Shown: positions 1 through 7,032 of the stretch, one piece after another
How positions within the stretch are numbered: the first letter of the stretch is position 1
How the letters are laid out: every line of letters begins with the position of its first letter
DNA from: Clostridiaceae bacterium
Lineage (GTDB): Bacteria > Bacillota > Clostridia > Saccharofermentanales > DTU023
Length of the DNA stretch: 7,071 bases
Direction: 5' to 3'
Assembly: GCA_012728535.1 (NCBI GenBank)
Contig: JAAYEX010000032.1
Location: forward strand, 1-7,071
Notes under the pieces: generated by a model
The model's database searches: none
Told to the model about the DNA's origin: nothing
The model's input: the letters and a program-made list of their open reading frames with translations, nothing else
Position numbers and translations under genes: made by a program

Positions 1-665
1 GGATTGATGAAATCACATCTGTTCATCCTGAGATTGACCGGGTGGAGGTCAGAGGTCAGGCTATACTTTTTGAAAGCGGCATCTACGCCAGGCTGCCGGA
101 TGACATGAGTGAAAATCTGGCTCTGGCTGCTCTGGATGTATGCGGTGCTCCCGCCCAGACAGCACACATTGTCAAAGCCAATGATTCAGTACTGATTCTG
201 GGTGCAGGCGGCAAGAGCGGCATGCTCTGTGCCTATGAGGCTATGCGGCGTGTCGGCCCCTGCGGCAGAGTTGTCGGAGCAGACTACAACCGGGAGTCAC
301 AAAGCACCCTGGTCGACAATAATCTTGTACATGAATTCTTCATTGCTGATGCCCGCAAGCCGGTAGAGCTTATGGACAAGGCTCTCGCCTGCAATAACGG
401 CAAAGAATACGACGTCTGCATCAACGTGGTGAATGTCGAGGGCAGCGAAATGTCCTCAATTATGCCGGTCCGCGATGGCGGTCTTGTTTATTTCTTCAGC
501 ATGGCAACCAGCTTCACCCGTGCAGCACTTGGCGCTGAAGGAATCGGAAAAGATCTGACAATGATAGTCGGAAACGGTTACAGCAAAAATCACGCAGAAA
601 TCACCCTGGACATTCTGCGCCAAAGCGATGCCCTCCGTCGGATTTTTGAGGAAAATTATTTATAG
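1..665 (+). CDS. kdd: 3,5-diaminohexanoate dehydrogenase, C-terminal part (5' end outside window)
   Basis: Kdd catalyses NAD-dependent oxidative deamination of (3S,5S)-3,5-diaminohexanoate to 5-amino-3-oxohexanoate, the step after the two aminomutases in lysine fermentation; it is cytosolic. The reading frame is open from base 3 (first codon ATT) to the TAG at 663-665, about 220 residues. No stop lies upstream, so the GTG at 42 is an internal valine codon and not the start. The family is about 345 residues long, so roughly the first third is missing. A Rossmann dinucleotide-binding loop, GAGGKSG, is encoded at 201-221 after a hydrophobic beta strand (VLILGAGG). Other stretches I recognise from Kdd are DVCGAPAQT just before it, YFFSMATSFT in the C-terminal third, and the GNGY / HAEITL end. 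The gene lies 28 nt upstream of kamA, as in other lysine-fermentation clusters. Identification rests on recalled family sequence and context, and is firm. Confidence 0.95.
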   Translation, partial: IDEITSVHPEIDRVEVRGQAILFESGIYARLPDDMSENLALAALDVCGAPAQTAHIVKANDSVLILGAGGKSGMLCAYEAMRRVGPCGRVVGADYNRESQSTLVDNNLVHEFFIADARKPVELMDKALACNNGKEYDVCINVVNVEGSEMSSIMPVRDGGLVYFFSMATSFTRAALGAEGIGKDLTMIVGNGYSKNHAEITLDILRQSDALRRIFEENYL

Positions 666-693
666 AAATATCTGTAAATAGAAAGGATACACA

Positions 694-1989
694 GTGAAAG
701 CTGAAGATAAATATATTAATAAAAAAGGCGAGGCCAGGAGGCAGGAACTCTTCTCTGATGTCTCTGATGACCAATGGAACGACTGGCACTGGCAGGTCCG
801 CAACCGCATCTCTTCAGTAGATGAATTGAAAAAATATCTGCCCCTGGATGATGATGCAATTGCCGGAGTGGAAGAAGCCCTGAAGCATTTCCGCATGGCC
901 ATCACCCCTTACTATCTGTCTCTGATCGATCCGGATGATCCTTATGATCCGGTTCGCTTGCAGGCGGTTCCCAGCTATATGGAAGGCGTGCACAAGGAAG
1001 AGGACTTACTCGATCCTCTAGAAGAAGATGCCGACTCACCGGTCCCCGGTCTGACCCACCGTTACCCCGACCGTGTACTTTTTTTGATCACTGACATGTG
1101 TTCCATGTACTGCAGACACTGTACGAGAAGACGTATGGCGGGGCAAAAAGACGGGGCGCGCAGCCGCAGTGATATTGATGCCTGCATTGATTATATCCGC
1201 AGCAAGCCAATGATCAGGGATATCGTCCTTTCGGGCGGTGACGCTTTACTGATGGACGAGGACCGGCTCGAATACATTATTTCCGAACTGCGTGAGATTG
1301 ATCACGTAGAGATTATCCGTCTCGGCACCCGCACACCGGTGGTCATGCCGCAACGGATCACCCAAAAGCTTTGTGACATGCTGAAGAAGTACCAGCCGAT
1401 TTGGCTCAACACTCATTTCAATCATCCCCAGGAGCTTACTGCAGAAAGCCGCAGGGCCTGTGAACTGCTGGCAGACTCCGGTATTCCGGTAGGAAACCAG
1501 TCGGTACTCCTCAGAGGGGTCAACGACTGCGTGCATGTACAGCGCAAGCTGGTCAACGGCCTGGTCTACATCCGCGTCCGTCCCTACTATATCTATCAGT
1601 GCGACCTGTCGCTGGGGATCAGCCATTTCCGCACTCCGGTCAGCAAGGGCATTGAGATTATTGAAGGCCTGCGCGGCCACACCAGCGGTTTCGCTGTACC
1701 CACTTTCGTGGTGGATGCCCCAGGCGGCGGCGGTAAGATCCCGGTAGGTCCCAACTATATTCTTTCACAAAACCCCGACCACACCGTTTTACGCAATTAT
1801 GAGGGTGTGATTACAAGCTATAAGGAGCCCGGTGAATATAAGGCGGAATGTCATTGCCCGGTGTGCAGAGGCGAGGAAAGAGTTGAACATATCGGTGTTT
1901 CACGCCTTTTGGCCGGACAGGACCTCAATATCGTACCCAAGTTTCTTTTGCGGAAGCAAAAAGTTGAGGAAGGCGTTAAGTACGAATAA
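694..1989 (+). CDS. kamA: L-lysine 2,3-aminomutase (radical SAM, PLP, Zn)
   Basis: KamA interconverts L-lysine and L-beta-lysine, the entry step of the pathway. The 431-residue protein is full length (the Clostridium subterminale enzyme is 416). The radical SAM cluster motif C-x3-C-x2-C is at C136, C140 and C143, followed by a GGD SAM-binding loop at 181-183. With a constant offset of 11 from the C. subterminale numbering as I recall it, every key residue is present: PLP-binding lysine K348 in PGGGGK, substrate carboxylate arginine R145, substrate epsilon-amine aspartates D304 and D341, and zinc cysteines C279, C386, C388 and C391. The two aspartates favour lysine over glutamate as substrate. 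The C-terminal zinc-cysteine region argues against the shorter EpmB (EF-P beta-lysine) type. The start is GTG at 694, with AAAGGA at 682-687 six bases upstream. The stop TAA directly abuts the kamB start. The kamDE neighbours indicate catabolism rather than the ablA-ablB osmolyte route. Confidence 0.97.
   Translation: MKAEDKYINKKGEARRQELFSDVSDDQWNDWHWQVRNRISSVDELKKYLPLDDDAIAGVEEALKHFRMAITPYYLSLIDPDDPYDPVRLQAVPSYMEGVHKEEDLLDPLEEDADSPVPGLTHRYPDRVLFLITDMCSMYCRHCTRRRMAGQKDGARSRSDIDACIDYIRSKPMIRDIVLSGGDALLMDEDRLEYIISELREIDHVEIIRLGTRTPVVMPQRITQKLCDMLKKYQPIWLNTHFNHPQELTAESRRACELLADSGIPVGNQSVLLRGVNDCVHVQRKLVNGLVYIRVRPYYIYQCDLSLGISHFRTPVSKGIEIIEGLRGHTSGFAVPTFVVDAPGGGGKIPVGPNYILSQNPDHTVLRNYEGVITSYKEPGEYKAECHCPVCRGEERVEHIGVSRLLAGQDLNIVPKFLLRKQKVEEGVKYE
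1966..1973 (+). promoter_or_regulatory. distant Shine-Dalgarno-like site of kamB, inside kamA
   Basis: GAGGAAGG lies within the last codons of kamA, 16 bases before the kamB GTG. That is longer than the usual 5-9 base spacing, and no closer purine-rich site is visible. Since kamA terminates on the base before the kamB start, translation of kamB probably depends on ribosomes that have just finished kamA (terminative coupling). This is inference from spacing. Confidence 0.4.
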
Positions 1990-3057
1990 GTGAAAAAACC
2001 TTCTACTGCTGAACTCATTAAGCTAAGCGGTCTGGAAAACTTGCGTTCTCTGGCTATCATCGGTTTGTCCAAAAACGCCGGTAAAACCACGAGTCTCAAT
2101 CATCTGATCCGGGCCTGGACCGAAGAAGAGATGGAGCGACCTTTGGCTCTGACTTCGGTCGGTCGCGACGGTGAAGGGGAAGATATTGTTTCCGGCATCT
2201 GTAAGCCACGGATTTATTTGCCCAAGGGCCACCTTCTGGCAACATCAGTGGCCTCGCTTAAACGCTGTGATGCCCTGGTGGATCTACGTGAGTTGTCCGG
2301 CATCCGGTCGGCCTTCGGCGAAATTGTTATAGGCAAAATGCTGAGCGATGGCTATGTTGAGCTGGCAGGTCCCTCTCAGGCATCTGAACTGAAGCTCTGT
2401 GAAGACCTGCTGCGCGAGGAAGAGCCGGATTGTCTCTACATTGTGGACGGAGCTCTTTCACGCCGGTCGCCGGCCGGCGGCGGCGTTACGGAAGGAGTGA
2501 TCCTGGCCGTTTCTTATGGGAAATCGGCTTCGGCAAGCGAACTGACGGAAAACTTAAAACACGCGGTCAAACTGCTCACCTTGCCCGGAGTAAAGGCCGG
2601 AGACAAAGAGCTGATTCGGTCAGCTATATCGGAAGAAGAAGGGCTCCGGGCCCTGGCCCTGGATGGAAAAAGCGGCGGAGTTCGTTTACTAACTGCCAAA
2701 AGCCTCTTAGGCGAGGCTGAACGTATTCGTGACTTTTATCATGAAGGTGACCGGCTGCTCTTTTTACGCGGAGCTATTACTGAAGCTTTGCCGGCTGAGC
2801 TTTTTAAATTGGCGAATCTTCAACAACTGCAGCTGGTGGTTGAAGACGGCAGCCGGCTTTTTATCGAAAAAAACACCGTAAAGAGGTTGGAGGCTGCAGG
2901 TGTTGAACTGAAGGTTCTTTATCCCCTGTCTCTCCGCCTGATAACTTTCAACCCCCGGCTGGAAGACGGAAGTCCGGTAGATAATCCCGGCATAGTAGAT
3001 GAATTACAGCGGGTTGTCTCAGTCCCCCTCTATGATTTGGGACCGACATCAGTCTGA
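1990..3057 (+). CDS. kamB: KamB, putative lysine 5,6-aminomutase reactivase subunit (P-loop protein)
   Basis: KamB has no demonstrated biochemical activity that I know of. It is assigned with KamC as a reactivating factor for lysine 5,6-aminomutase because the pair always travels with kamDE. The 355-residue cytosolic protein has an N-terminal P-loop at residues 25-34, GLSKNAGKTT. This has five residues between the first glycine and GKT, like the modified loop of dethiobiotin synthetase (BioD), rather than the usual four. TSVGRDGE at 55-62 and IVDG at 151-154 look like the following nucleotide-contact segments of a SIMIBI-type fold; this is a reading by eye. The C-terminal part (about 240-355) has no motif I recognise. 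No signal peptide or membrane segment is seen. The start is taken as GTG at 1990 because the in-frame kamA stop lies immediately before it; the next candidate, TTG at 2041, would leave too little sequence before the P-loop strand. Confidence 0.85.
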   Translation: MKKPSTAELIKLSGLENLRSLAIIGLSKNAGKTTSLNHLIRAWTEEEMERPLALTSVGRDGEGEDIVSGICKPRIYLPKGHLLATSVASLKRCDALVDLRELSGIRSAFGEIVIGKMLSDGYVELAGPSQASELKLCEDLLREEEPDCLYIVDGALSRRSPAGGGVTEGVILAVSYGKSASASELTENLKHAVKLLTLPGVKAGDKELIRSAISEEEGLRALALDGKSGGVRLLTAKSLLGEAERIRDFYHEGDRLLFLRGAITEALPAELFKLANLQQLQLVVEDGSRLFIEKNTVKRLEAAGVELKVLYPLSLRLITFNPRLEDGSPVDNPGIVDELQRVVSVPLYDLGPTSV

Positions 3058-3062
3058 TTGAT

Positions 3063-3069
3063 GGAAGGA
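3063..3069 (+). promoter_or_regulatory. ribosome binding site of kamC
   Basis: GGAAGGA ends 11 bases before the GTG at 3081, slightly long spacing but the only purine-rich site in the 23-nt gap. The ATG at 3061 is in another frame and runs into a TGA after seven codons, so it is not the kamC start. The site therefore supports the GTG at 3081. Confidence 0.6.
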
Positions 3070-3080
3070 AAAGCGAGCTT

Positions 3081-4601
3081 GTGATTTGTTCAGAAGGAGA
3101 AAGGAAGCGGCTGGGAATCGATCAGATTCTGGAGGCCTGTGTTTGTCGCTCCCCCCAGGGCCGTGCCTTGAAGGAGCAGCAGGAGTTTTATGGGCCTTCT
3201 GACCGGGACGCTTTGCGTACAGAATTCCGGGCAATCGCCGATATCCGGGCTTCTTTGAGCCGGCTGGCCCCGGAATGGCGGTCGATTGAAAGTGTTCTGG
3301 GACGTTTTCGCAATATCGGAGCAACTATTCGCGGTATTAAAAAGGGCCGATTGGTCGATGAAAGCGAATTGTTTGAGCTGAAGCGCTGTTTTTCACTTAT
3401 CCGCCAGCTTTGCGACTCACAGGAAGCCCTGGCTGCTGCAGACCTTAGGATCAACCCCCAGGATGAGGCTGAAGCCCTGCTCAATCCGCCGGGAACAGCG
3501 ACCAAGGGTTTTCATCTTTACAGTGCCTATTCGGAAGAGTTGGATTCGGTCAGGCATCGCAAGCAGCTGCTCGAGGCCCGGATACTTAAGGCTCAGGGTG
3601 AAGAAAGGCAGGAGCTTCTGGCTGAACGATCCTTGCTGGTGACGGAAGAGCAGGAGGAAGAAAGTAAGCAGATTCGTCGGCTGACAAGAGAGTTGGAAAA
3701 GCATATGGCGCTCCTGGATGAAAATCTGCATGCTGTAGCCAGGCTGGATTTTCGTCTGGCCAAAGCCAGGCTGGCTGAAAGCTGGCAGGCTCCGTTGCCT
3801 GAGATTGCTGATGACCATATGCCCGTTCAGATCTTGAAGGCCTGGCATCCTCCGGTGCGCAAAAATCTGGAAGCCGCCGGTGCTGAGTTTACCCTCCAGT
3901 CAATCAGCCTGGCGAAAGGCTCAACTGTGATCTCCGGCCTCAATATGGGCGGCAAATCTGTGGCCATAGAGAGCTTCCTGATCTGCCTGTATCTGTTGCA
4001 ATTAGCTTACTTCCCGCCTTGTGAAAAAATCAGCACTCCCCTCTTTGATTATTTCGTTTATATGGCGGAAAATCCGGGCAGACCGCTTGCCGGTCTTTCT
4101 TCTTTTGGAATGGAAGCAGCCCGCTTGCGCGAGTATTTCCGCCTGATCGAAAGAGGCCGGGCCCTGGTTGTAATGGACGAGCCTTGCCGGGGAACCAATC
4201 CGCACGAGGCGACAGCTATTGTCAGGGCGATCTGCCGAATTTTTGCAAGTAGCGATTCCTGCCTGCTGATGGCAACACATTATGAAGTTCCGGCAGGCGC
4301 CGGCATTTATCATTATCAGATTCGGGGTCTGGGCGATTTATCTGAGAAAAGGGCAGCTCAGCTGGCTGTCAGCGTCACGGCTCCGGACGAAACAAACAAC
4401 ACCGCCTGCAGCATTGAGGATGAAGATCTCGAGGCTGTAAGACGCATCAGCCAGCTGATGGATTACCGGCTGGTAAAAGTTGAAGATGAGACAGCAGTGC
4501 CGGCAGGTGCTATCCGCATTGCCGAGTTGATGGGTATTGACGAAGAGGCTCTAGCTGTTATGCGTGACGCATACGAAGAGCTGGAAGACAAGGAGAATTA
4601 A
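3081..4601 (+). CDS. kamC: KamC, MutS-like ATPase, putative lysine 5,6-aminomutase reactivase
   Basis: The 506-residue protein carries a MutS-family ATPase domain in its C-terminal half. Visible motifs are Walker A GLNMGGKS at 286-293, a signature-like segment LSSFGMEAARLRE at 339-351, Walker B VVMDEPCRGTN at 363-373 with the D366-E367 pair, and the switch histidine MATHYE at 397-402. Residues about 155-235 are rich in Glu, Lys, Arg and Leu and likely form the long helices of the MutS core or lever. The N-terminal mismatch-recognition and connector domains of true MutS (about 850 residues) are absent, so a DNA repair role is unlikely. Encoded between kamB and kamD, it most likely uses ATP to remodel KamDE and release damaged cobalamin; this is inference from context and family naming. 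The start is GTG at 3081; the stop TAA shares its last base with the kamD ATG. Confidence 0.88.
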   Translation: MICSEGERKRLGIDQILEACVCRSPQGRALKEQQEFYGPSDRDALRTEFRAIADIRASLSRLAPEWRSIESVLGRFRNIGATIRGIKKGRLVDESELFELKRCFSLIRQLCDSQEALAAADLRINPQDEAEALLNPPGTATKGFHLYSAYSEELDSVRHRKQLLEARILKAQGEERQELLAERSLLVTEEQEEESKQIRRLTRELEKHMALLDENLHAVARLDFRLAKARLAESWQAPLPEIADDHMPVQILKAWHPPVRKNLEAAGAEFTLQSISLAKGSTVISGLNMGGKSVAIESFLICLYLLQLAYFPPCEKISTPLFDYFVYMAENPGRPLAGLSSFGMEAARLREYFRLIERGRALVVMDEPCRGTNPHEATAIVRAICRIFASSDSCLLMATHYEVPAGAGIYHYQIRGLGDLSEKRAAQLAVSVTAPDETNNTACSIEDEDLEAVRRISQLMDYRLVKVEDETAVPAGAIRIAELMGIDEEALAVMRDAYEELEDKEN

Positions 4602-6202
4602 TGGCTGAATTACGATTAGATTGGGATAAGGTGGAAGAGGCGCGGACAGCAGCAGCTGAAATCGCGCGAGACACTGAAGAAAAGCTATCAGCTTATACCA
4701 CGGTAACGGTGGAACGTTCGATCGCCAGGCTTTTCGGGGTTGACGGTGTGGATGAGCATGAAGTTCCGCTGCCCAACAGATTGGTTGAAGTCCTGCTGGA
4801 GAAAAATCTACTGGGTTACGGCGCAGCTTACTATATCGGGCGTGCCGCCATCGGGCACGGCCTGGAGCCACAGGAGTTTGCCGAAGAGCTGGCTGCCGGC
4901 CGGCTGGATCCTGCCCGTCTCAATCCGGTTGATCCTTACGAACTGAAGCTGTGGATCGATGAGGCGGCCGAAAAAAGCATGGCCCTGATCAGAGCAAACC
5001 GCCTCCGGCGTGAAGAACACCTGTACAAGTATGGTGAGCACGACGGGCCCTTGCTTTACGTCATCGTAGCCACAGGCAATATTTTCGAAGATATTATTCA
5101 GGCTCAGGCAGCCGTAAAGCAGGGTGCGGATATTATTGCCGTGATTCGCAGCACTGGTCAAAGCCTGCTCGACTACGTACCTTACGGGGCGACAACCGAG
5201 GGTTTCGGCGGCACTTTGGCCACGCAGGAGAACTTCCGTCTGATGAGGGCAGCTCTGGATGAAGCCGGTGCCGAAGAGGGACGCTACATCCGTCTCTGCA
5301 ATTATTGTTCCGGCCTCTGCATGCCGGAAATTGCTGTCATGGGTGCTTTGGAACGACTTGATGTCATGTTGAATGACGCACTCTACGGTATTCTGTTTCG
5401 TGATATCAACATGCAGAGGACCCTGATTGATCAGAGTTTTTCCCGCATGATCAATGGTGCTGCCGGGATCATAATCAATACCGGCGAGGACAATTACCTG
5501 ACTACCGCCGACGCCTATGAGCAAGCCCATACCGTCCTGGCATCTCAGTTCATTAACGAACAGTTCGCCAAAGGTGCCGGCATGCCCGAGGAACAGATGG
5601 GTCTGGGTCATGCCTTTGAAATGGACCCTGATCTGCCCAACTCCTTTGTCTACGAACTGGCCCAGGCACAGATGGCGCGTCAGATTTTCCCGCATGCTCC
5701 CTTGAAATATATGCCTCCGACAAAATTCAAGACCGGCAATATATTTCAAAGCCACGTACAAGATACGCTCTTTAATATGATCAGCGTCTTGAGCAAGCAG
5801 AAGATTCATCTGCTCGGTATGCTGACGGAGGCAATACATACCCCCTTCATGTCAGACCGTGCCCTGGCCCTGGAGAATGCCCGCTACGTCGCCCACAGCA
5901 TGGCGGCTTTATCAGATGATATAGAAATCAAGGAAGGCGGCATCATGGAGCAGCGGGTAGACCTGGTCCTGACCGAAGCGCTGGAGCTTTTGCAGAATAT
6001 TCGGGCCAACGGTATGTTCCGAACTCTGGCAGAGGGTGAATTCGCCGGCATCAGGCGTGATCCCGACGGAGGCAAGGGTCTGGACGGAGTGGTATATCGG
6101 GAGGAAGCTTACTACAATCCCTTTATTAAACTCTGTCTGGATGAAGAGTCCGAGATCAGGGCCGGTTTTTTGGAAAAAAGAAAAGAGGGTCAGGATGAAT
6201 AA
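4601..6202 (+). CDS. kamD: lysine 5,6-aminomutase, alpha subunit
   Basis: With KamE this forms the adenosylcobalamin- and PLP-dependent mutase that moves the terminal amino group of L-beta-lysine (or D-lysine) to carbon 5. The alpha subunit supplies the TIM-barrel that holds PLP, substrate and the deoxyadenosyl group. The protein is 533 residues against about 516 in Clostridium sticklandii. Active-site residues I recall from the C. sticklandii structure all appear with an offset of minus one: R183 and S188 in the VIRSTGQS segment, S237, Y262, R267, D297 and N298 in TGEDNY, and K369 in PLKY. ATG at 4601 overlaps the kamC stop (TAATG) and has a strong AAGGAG at 4590-4595, five bases upstream, the best Shine-Dalgarno in the window. 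The C-terminal tail is charged and overlaps the kamE start. No truncation or frameshift is seen. Confidence 0.96.
   Translation: MAELRLDWDKVEEARTAAAEIARDTEEKLSAYTTVTVERSIARLFGVDGVDEHEVPLPNRLVEVLLEKNLLGYGAAYYIGRAAIGHGLEPQEFAEELAAGRLDPARLNPVDPYELKLWIDEAAEKSMALIRANRLRREEHLYKYGEHDGPLLYVIVATGNIFEDIIQAQAAVKQGADIIAVIRSTGQSLLDYVPYGATTEGFGGTLATQENFRLMRAALDEAGAEEGRYIRLCNYCSGLCMPEIAVMGALERLDVMLNDALYGILFRDINMQRTLIDQSFSRMINGAAGIIINTGEDNYLTTADAYEQAHTVLASQFINEQFAKGAGMPEEQMGLGHAFEMDPDLPNSFVYELAQAQMARQIFPHAPLKYMPPTKFKTGNIFQSHVQDTLFNMISVLSKQKIHLLGMLTEAIHTPFMSDRALALENARYVAHSMAALSDDIEIKEGGIMEQRVDLVLTEALELLQNIRANGMFRTLAEGEFAGIRRDPDGGKGLDGVVYREEAYYNPFIKLCLDEESEIRAGFLEKRKEGQDE
6185..6189 (+). promoter_or_regulatory. 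ribosome binding site of kamE, inside kamD
   Basis: GAGGG lies five bases upstream of the ATG at 6195, within the last kamD codons. It decides the kamE start: the open frame extends back to an ATG at 6036, but that start would add 53 residues read from kamD sequence in another frame and has no comparable site or family support. Confidence 0.7.
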
Positions 6203-6980
6203 AACAGATTCAACAGCTGACAAGAGGATTCAGGCGGATCTGTCACGGCTCAAGCCTTACGGCGATACCATGAACGACGGCAAGGTCCAGCTTTCTTTCA
6301 CACTGCCGGTTGCTGACGATGAGAAAGGCCAGGAAGCTGCCAGACAAATTATTATGACCATGGGTCTTTCCAACCCCGCTATCACCTGGCATCAGGCTCT
6401 TGAGGATGGTTATACCTTTTACGTCGGCTACGGTTCGTTGGAAAAATCTATTGACTACCACTCTATTCACGTTGAAACAGTGGACGTGGAAGTCATGAGC
6501 ATGGAAGAGACCAACGATTTCATCAGTCGGCATTTCGGACGCAAGGTGAAAGTAATCGGCGCCAGTACAGGCACCGATGCCCACACGGTCGGTATTGACG
6601 CCATCATGAATATGAAGGGTTATGCAGGTCACTTCGGCCTGGAACGCTACAGCATGATCGAAGCCAAGAACCTGGGCAGTCAGGTCAGTAATGAAGATTT
6701 CATCCGCGCTGCCCTGGATTTTGAGGCTGACGTCCTTCTGGTATCTCAGACGGTAACGCAGAAGAATATTCACGTGCAGAATCTGACCGAGCTGGTTGAA
6801 CTGCTCGAAGCCGAAAGACTGCGTGATCGTTTTATCCTGATCATCGGCGGTCCGCGCATCAACCACGAGCTGGCTAAAGAACTGGGCGCTGACGCCGGCT
6901 TTGGCCCTAATAAATACGCTGACGATGTTGCCAGCTATTTTTGTAAAGAATTATTGGAACGCAAAGAGGCAGGTATCTGA
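6195..6980 (+). CDS. kamE: lysine 5,6-aminomutase, beta subunit (cobalamin-binding)
   Basis: KamE carries the Rossmann domain that binds adenosylcobalamin in base-off/His-on form and the lysine that holds PLP as an internal aldimine in the resting enzyme. At 261 residues it matches the family length (262 in C. sticklandii). The cobalamin motif D-x-H-x2-G is at residues 128-133 (DAHTVG) with H130 as the lower axial ligand. PLP lysine K141 follows in NMKGYAGH, each three residues before its C. sticklandii counterpart (H133, K144). SQTVTQ at 184-189 and IIGGPRINHELA at 217-228 are the further conserved B12-tail contacts. Residues about 20-115 form the N-terminal dimerisation part (DGKVQLSFTLP). 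The start at 6195 overlaps the last 8 bases of kamD, which couples translation of the two subunits in a way suited to a 1:1 complex. The gene is complete. Confidence 0.96.
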   Translation: MNKTDSTADKRIQADLSRLKPYGDTMNDGKVQLSFTLPVADDEKGQEAARQIIMTMGLSNPAITWHQALEDGYTFYVGYGSLEKSIDYHSIHVETVDVEVMSMEETNDFISRHFGRKVKVIGASTGTDAHTVGIDAIMNMKGYAGHFGLERYSMIEAKNLGSQVSNEDFIRAALDFEADVLLVSQTVTQKNIHVQNLTELVELLEAERLRDRFILIIGGPRINHELAKELGADAGFGPNKYADDVASYFCKELLERKEAGI

Positions 6981-6986
6981 CCTGCC
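6968..6986 (+). other. perfect 7-bp stem-loop across the kamE stop codon
   Basis: GGCAGGT (6968-6974), a five-base loop ATCTG, and ACCTGCC (6980-6986) form a perfect inverted repeat spanning the kamE TGA. A second GGCAG copy at 6988-6992 could pair with the same CTGCC (6982-6986) only through a one-base loop, so the first hairpin is preferred. No uridine run follows directly (the first T-rich bases begin about 10 nt later), so it is not a standard intrinsic terminator. It could stabilise the upstream mRNA or partly attenuate reading into the next gene. Confidence 0.4.
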
Positions 6987-7022
6987 AGGCAGCTTGAATT
7001 TTCAACAAAGAACAGGATAGAG

Positions 7023-7028
7023 AGAGGA
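7023..7028 (+). promoter_or_regulatory. ribosome binding site of the downstream gene
   Basis: AGAGGA within a longer GA-rich run ends four bases before the ATG at 7033. It supports that codon as a genuine start at the right edge of the window. Confidence 0.65.
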
Positions 7029-7032
7029 TAAA

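Noticed and set aside
42..44. GTG at 42 as the start of kdd
   Set aside because: The frame stays open to the window edge with Kdd-like residues before it, and the Rossmann loop would lack the preceding catalytic domain; the gene is cut by the window.
666..693. Promoter or riboswitch between kdd and kamA
   Set aside because: The 28-nt gap has room only for the kamA ribosome binding site; no -35/-10 pair or structured leader is visible, and neither a cobalamin nor a lysine riboswitch fits.
3081..4601. kamC as a true DNA mismatch repair mutS or mutS2
   Set aside because: Only the ATPase core is MutS-like, the length is 506 residues, the mismatch-binding domain is missing, no Smr nuclease domain follows, and the gene sits between kamB and kamD.
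5297..5324. Three closely spaced cysteines in KamD (C233, C236, C240) as a possible metal or iron-sulfur site
   Set aside because: They flank active-site S237 in a stretch (NYCSGLCMPE) I recall as conserved in the family, and the known enzyme has no metal cluster there.
4808..5839. 343-codon open frame on the minus strand, antisense to kamD
   Set aside because: It lies wholly inside a full-length, motif-complete kamD, has no recognisable domain, and its codons mirror those of kamD. Long antisense frames are common opposite genes with this base composition.
6036..6194. N-terminal extension of kamE to an ATG at 6036
   Set aside because: It would add 53 residues read from kamD coding sequence in another frame. 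The start at 6195 gives the family length and has a well-placed GAGGG site.
6243..6866. 207-codon open frame on the minus strand, antisense to kamE
   Set aside because: It is entirely covered by kamE, whose cobalamin and PLP motifs are intact; the antisense product resembles no family I recognise.
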